From Pseudoduganella lutea (lineage in GTDB: Bacteria; Pseudomonadota; Gammaproteobacteria; Burkholderiales; Burkholderiaceae_D), in contig NZ_CP035913.1 in assembly GCF_004209755.1 (NCBI RefSeq), positions 2,852,001 to 2,916,000 of the forward strand: a stretch of DNA of 64,000 bases, written 5' to 3'. Position numbers and translations under genes: made by a program. Shown here piece after piece: positions 60,725-64,000 of the stretch; the stretch's first letter is position 1; each line of letters opens with the position of its first letter. The notes beneath the pieces are model-generated. The model did not search any database, was not told where the DNA came from, and worked only from the letters and a program-made list of their open reading frames with translations.

Positions 60725-62434
60725 ATGCCCCATGACGTTCCCCTGATCACCACCATCGCGGCCGCCCTCGGCTTCGGTCTCGTCCTCGGCTTCATCGCCG
60801 CCCGCCTGAAACTCCCCGCCCTGGTCGGCTACCTCGCCGCCGGCATCCTGCTTGGTCCCGCCACACCCGGCTTTGTCGCCGACGCCGCCCTGGCTGGCCA
60901 GCTGGCGGAAATCGGCGTCATGCTGATGATGTTCGGCGTGGGCCTGCATTTCTCGCTGGACGACCTGTGGGAGGTGCGCAAGGTGGCCCTGCCCGGTGCC
61001 GTGCTGCAGATCGCTGCGGCCACCGCGATGGGCATGGGCCTGGCGCACTGGTGGGGCTGGTCGATCGGCGGCGGGCTGGTGTTCGGGCTGGCGCTGTCCG
61101 TCGCCAGTACCGTGGTGCTGCTGCGCGCGCTGGAGGAGCGGGGCATCCTCGATACCTTCAACGGCCGCATTGCCGTCGGCTGGCTCGTCGTCGAGGACCT
61201 CGTCACCGTGATCGTGCTGGTGCTGCTGCCGGCGCTGGCGCCCTCGCTGGGCGGCGACACGACGGGAGTCGACCCGAATGCCAGCATCTGGATGACGCTG
61301 GCCGTCACGCTGGGCAAGGTTGCCGTCTTCGTCGCCTTCATGCTGGTGGTGGGCCGCAAGCTGTTCCCGTGGATCCTGTGGCAGGTGGCGCGCACCGGGT
61401 CGCGCGAACTGTTCACGCTGTGCGTGATCGCGGCGGCCGTCGGCATCGCGTTCGCCGCCACGAAACTGTTCGGCATCTCGTTCGCGCTGGGCGCGTTCTT
61501 CGCCGGCATGGTGCTGCGCGAATCGGCACTGGCGCATCGCGCGGCGCAGGAGTCGCTGCCGCTGCGCGATGCGTTCGCGGTGCTGTTCTTTGTTTCGGTC
61601 GGCATGCTGTTCGAACCGGCCATCATCGTGGAACAACCGCTGCAACTGCTGGCGGTGGTCGCCATCATCATCTTCGGCAAGTCGCTGGCCGCATTCCTGC
61701 TGGTGGTGCTGCTGCGCTATCCGGCCAAGACCGCACTGATGGTCTCGGCCAGCCTGGCTCAGATCGGCGAATTCTCCTTCATCCTCGCCGCGCTGGGCAT
61801 TTCCCTGAAGCTGATGCCGCACGAAGGTCAGAGCCTGCTGCTGGCCGGCGCAATCATCTCGATCGCCCTGAATCCGCTCGTCTTTGCCGCGACGGGGCCC
61901 CTGGAACGCTGGCTCGGCCGCAACAAGCTGCTGGCGGCAAAGTTCGACCGGCCGGCCGATCCGCTCGCCGAGTTGCCGATGACCACGGCGCGCACCAAGC
62001 TGTCCGGCCAGGTGGTGCTGGTGGGATACGGCCGCGTGGGCCGCCACATCGCCCGCACGCTCAACGAGCACGGCATCCACTACGTGGTCGCGGAACAGAA
62101 CCGCGAAGTGGTCGACGAGCTGCGGCGCAACGGCATTCCCGCCGTCGCCGGCAACGCGGGAGAGCCAGCCGTGCTGATCCAGGCCCACATCGCCCACGCC
62201 AGGATGCTGGTGATCGCCACGCCCGATACCTTCCACGTGCGCGCCATGATCGAAACGGCGCGCGCGCTGAACCCGGACATCCGCACCGTCGTGCGCACCC
62301 ACAGCGAAGAGGAAGCGGACCTGCTGCGGCAAGAGCAGGCCGGCAAGATCTTCATCGGCGAACAGGTCCTGGCCGACAACATGAGCCATTTCGTGATCGA
62401 CACCTTCCGCAAGCCCGCCGCCGCCGCGCACTAA
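60725..62434 (+). CDS. Cation/proton antiporter with TrkA-N domain (YbaL/KefB type)
   Basis: This 569-residue CPA2-family transporter has about 12 membrane segments (residues 5-395) and a cytoplasmic TrkA-N nucleotide-binding domain (about 415-540) with the motif LVGYGRVGRHIA. It should exchange K+ (or Na+) for protons, gated by NAD(H)-type ligands. The Asp-containing transport site is seen around GWLVVEDLVTVIVL, and the half-helix segment as FALGAFFAGMVLRES. The twin hairpins at 62,441-62,574 follow directly. Confidence 0.9.
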   Translation: MPHDVPLITTIAAALGFGLVLGFIAARLKLPALVGYLAAGILLGPATPGFVADAALAGQLAEIGVMLMMFGVGLHFSLDDLWEVRKVALPGAVLQIAAATAMGMGLAHWWGWSIGGGLVFGLALSVASTVVLLRALEERGILDTFNGRIAVGWLVVEDLVTVIVLVLLPALAPSLGGDTTGVDPNASIWMTLAVTLGKVAVFVAFMLVVGRKLFPWILWQVARTGSRELFTLCVIAAAVGIAFAATKLFGISFALGAFFAGMVLRESALAHRAAQESLPLRDAFAVLFFVSVGMLFEPAIIVEQPLQLLAVVAIIIFGKSLAAFLLVVLLRYPAKTALMVSASLAQIGEFSFILAALGISLKLMPHEGQSLLLAGAIISIALNPLVFAATGPLERWLGRNKLLAAKFDRPADPLAELPMTTARTKLSGQVVLVGYGRVGRHIARTLNEHGIHYVVAEQNREVVDELRRNGIPAVAGNAGEPAVLIQAHIAHARMLVIATPDTFHVRAMIETARALNPDIRTVVRTHSEEEADLLRQEQAGKIFIGEQVLADNMSHFVIDTFRKPAAAAH

Positions 62435-62440
62435 CCACGG

Positions 62441-62491
62441 CCGGGCCCGTGTCCACCATGGGGTCAACCCCGAAATCGGACACGGGCCCGG
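62441..62491. repeat. Two-layer hairpin repeat, copy 1
   Basis: Perfect 14-bp arms CCGGGCCCGTGTCC (62,441-62,454) and GGACACGGGCCCGG (62,478-62,491) enclose a 23-bp loop that itself folds GGGG-TCAA-CCCC. It starts 7 bp after the antiporter stop. Confidence 0.8.
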
Positions 62492-62521
62492 CATTGACAG
62501 CGCTGATCATCTGACCGTGCA

Positions 62522-62574
62522 GCCCAGCTCGTGTCCGAAACGGGGCCTGGCCCCAGGGTGGACACGAGCTGGGC
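62522..62574. repeat. Two-layer hairpin repeat, copy 2 (inverted relative to copy 1)
   Basis: Perfect 15-bp arms GCCCAGCTCGTGTCC (62,522-62,536) and GGACACGAGCTGGGC (62,560-62,574) enclose a 23-bp loop with an inner GGGGCC/GGCCCC stem. The core GTGTCC/GGACAC and the loop size match copy 1; the outer stem differs but still pairs. Confidence 0.8.
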
Positions 62575-62686
62575 AGTTAGCGTGGCAGCAGGCCATGCTC
62601 CTCGACACGGCAAGCGACTGTGCGCCAGCTAACCGTACGTGCGTGCCGCCCTTGTATTCCTCTGCCCGTTACCGTACGCTGGAACC

Positions 62687-63331
62687 ATGAGGCAACTATT
62701 GCTGCTATTGTTGATAGGTTGTGGTGCGCCCACGCTGGTGTTCGCGCAGGGGGCGGGTAGCGACACGCCCAAGCTGCAGGTCACCGTCAAGCGCATCATG
62801 CAGGAAGCGCTGCACATGTACGAGATCGATGCCACCGGCACCGTGCAGGCGCCGCTGCCTGTCGTGTGGCGCATCCTGACAGGCTATGACCGGATGGAAG
62901 AGTTCGTGCCCGATCTCGTGTCGTGCCGCGTGCTTTCGCGCAATGGCAACGAGGTAATCATCGAGCAGTTCGGCAATGCGCGCTTCCTGTTCATGTCGCG
63001 CTCGATCCACCTGATCGTGCGCGCCACCGAGCAGCCCATGTCGTCCATCGACATCGCGCTCATTTCCGGCGACATGAAGCACTATGAATCGCGCTGGGAG
63101 CTGGTACCTGTCCCGGAAACGGGCGGCACGAAAGTGCTGTACAAGGGGCGCATGATGCCCAACTTCTACGTGCCGGGCATCCTCGGCACGAACATCATCC
63201 GCGGCGATATCGAACGCATGATGGGCGCCGTGCTGGCGCGGCTCGACAAGGGTATCGCACCGCGCGCCCTGCCCTCGGCCGGCACGGACATTGCCCGTAC
63301 CGGTGCGGCGGCCCTGGCGGCGCCGCGCTGA
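62687..63331 (+). CDS. SRPBCC (START-like) exported protein
   Basis: This 214-residue protein has a signal peptide (about 1-19, MRQLLLLLLIG to VFA) followed by a SRPBCC/polyketide-cyclase-like domain (about 40-190). That domain opens with VWRILTGYDRMEEFVPDL, contains GNEVIIEQFG, and ends in a long helix, RGDIERMMGAVLARL. Such folds bind hydrophobic ligands; a lipid-binding or transfer role in the periplasm is possible. The ATG at 62,687 gives a clean signal peptide; the 16-codon upstream extension does not. Confidence 0.75.
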   Translation: MRQLLLLLLIGCGAPTLVFAQGAGSDTPKLQVTVKRIMQEALHMYEIDATGTVQAPLPVVWRILTGYDRMEEFVPDLVSCRVLSRNGNEVIIEQFGNARFLFMSRSIHLIVRATEQPMSSIDIALISGDMKHYESRWELVPVPETGGTKVLYKGRMMPNFYVPGILGTNIIRGDIERMMGAVLARLDKGIAPRALPSAGTDIARTGAAALAAPR

Positions 63332-63350
63332 CTGCGCTGAACCTGGCCGT

Positions 63351-63803
63351 TCAGGCCGGGTACTGGTCGCGCGTGCGCACTTCCGCGAAATTCTCCAGGC
63401 TGCCGATCCGGATCACCACCGGGTTCAGGCTGGCTTGTGCATGCATCGGCCGCCAGGCGAATTTCCATTCCTGCTCTGCCGCATCCTGGGCGGCCATCGT
63501 GAAGGCCGAGCCCAGCCGGGCGCGGCTGCCATACTCGACAGCGCCGTCGATACCGGCCCAGTTCGGCAGCGTGCGCTGCACGGCACGGTGCACGCGTTCG
63601 CCAAATTCCTCGGTGTTATGGATGACGAGGCAGGCATCGGCGCCGAAATGGTCGAACAGGTCGCGGCTCCACGCCTGCGAGAACGACAGCGTGAGGAATC
63701 CCGCATCGGGCCGCAGCACGAAATGACCCTGGCTGAGTGCCTGGTCGAGTTCGCTGCGGGGACCATAGCGGTGCAGGGTCGGGGGGCGTTGATAGTCGTG
63801 CAT
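63351..63803 (-). CDS. Hypothetical protein
   Basis: This 150-residue soluble protein starts MHDYQRPPTLHRYGPRSELD and has no signal peptide or recognised motif. Its sequence is evenly mixed, with conserved-looking stretches such as WAGIDGAVEYGSRARLGSAF and VIRIGSLENFAEVRTRDQYP. It follows the partial membrane protein gene by 10 bp on the same strand, so the two form an operon. The start at 63,803 avoids a basic, cysteine-rich extension that looks non-coding. Confidence 0.65.
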   Translation of the reverse strand: MHDYQRPPTLHRYGPRSELDQALSQGHFVLRPDAGFLTLSFSQAWSRDLFDHFGADACLVIHNTEEFGERVHRAVQRTLPNWAGIDGAVEYGSRARLGSAFTMAAQDAAEQEWKFAWRPMHAQASLNPVVIRIGSLENFAEVRTRDQYPA

Positions 63804-63813
63804 GGATTCGTGT

Positions 63814-64000
63814 CTAGATTTGTTTCGTGACTGGCTCGTTGGTTCTGGGTGCGCGGCGCACGTGGCGCATGGCACGCATGGCGGACGAGGCAATGAAGAT
63901 CTCGCGCAGCAGCGCGCCAAAGCTGGCGATCAGGCTGCCCACCGCCGCCGCGAACAGGCCGGCAATGTACTTGTCGAGCGTGACGTCGGTGGTATCGCCC
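63814..64000 (-). CDS. Membrane protein, C-terminal part (cut by window edge)
   Basis: The minus strand from the window edge reads LDKYIAGLFAAAVGSLIASF, then GALLREIFIASSAMRAMRHV, and ends RTNEPVTKQI at the stop 63,814. It shows one hydrophobic segment followed by a basic cytoplasmic tail. The rest of the protein lies beyond base 64,000. No family can be named from this piece. Confidence 0.6.
   Translation of the reverse strand, partial: GDTTDVTLDKYIAGLFAAAVGSLIASFGALLREIFIASSAMRAMRHVRRAPRTNEPVTKQI

Noticed and set aside
58988..62494. 1168-codon minus-strand frame
   Set aside because: It spans three well-supported rightward genes and has a His/Gln/Asp/Arg-rich antisense composition.

Overview
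The window is GC-rich, densely coded DNA from a betaproteobacterium. The gene content (exosortase-A/PEP-CTERM type exopolysaccharide genes, tandem M13 peptidases, a FabH-like enzyme starting MKQAVISGTG, small Oxalobacteraceae-type proteins) best fits the Massilia/Telluria/Duganella group of Oxalobacteraceae. That placement is an inference from gene families; no rRNA gene is present.

Region 1 (1-41,174) is an exopolysaccharide (EPS) locus of the XrtA/PEP-CTERM type. It encodes the export machinery (tyrosine autokinase cut by the window edge, Wzz-like chain-length protein, outer-membrane export lipoprotein), an initiating sugar transferase, UDP-sugar dehydrogenase and epimerase, several glycosyltransferases, a deacetylase and acyltransferases. 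It also holds the typical XrtA accessory set: acyl-CoA ligase, PLP decarboxylase, amidotransferase-like protein, ACP, hydrolases 1 and 2, the TPR lipoprotein PrsT, and the PrsK/PrsR two-component pair. The exosortase itself is not in the window and probably lies left of base 1. Two promoters (about 3,735-3,853 and 9,951-10,072) share a CTGT-N11-ACAG box followed by a sigma-54 -24/-12 element, which fits control by PrsR, a sigma-54 activator encoded at 33.8-35.2 kb. One drives a PEP-CTERM protein. The other drives an operon with a Tat-type exported GYWKNH protein, a PqqD-like chaperone, an HprK-related kinase and a nucleotidyltransferase, which looks like an uncharacterised protein-modification system.

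Region 2 (about 41.2-51.5 kb) is an accessory island between the UDP-sugar dehydrogenase gene and a tRNA-Arg(CCG). Its left half is a graveyard: two copies of a roughly 1-kb repeat carrying IS66 transposase relics, the broken C-terminus of an Rhs protein, two related toxin tips, and immunity-like genes (one copy frameshifted). Its right half is a compact operon: a 967-residue fusion of a peptidoglycan amidase, an alpha/beta hydrolase and a metacaspase-like protease, followed by a HELTH zinc protease whose reading frame is broken in a C run. An 18-bp perfect palindrome sits just upstream. This operon is the strongest candidate for an undescribed conflict or cell-death system here.

Region 3 (51.5-64 kb) is core-like: a cytochrome c5-type protein, two tandem M13 metallopeptidases, a Spy/CpxP-like protein behind a terminator-like hairpin, a CtpA-type S41 protease, a FabH-like ketoacyl synthase, a KefB/YbaL-type cation/proton antiporter, twin hairpin repeats, an SRPBCC protein, and two small genes, the last cut by the window end.
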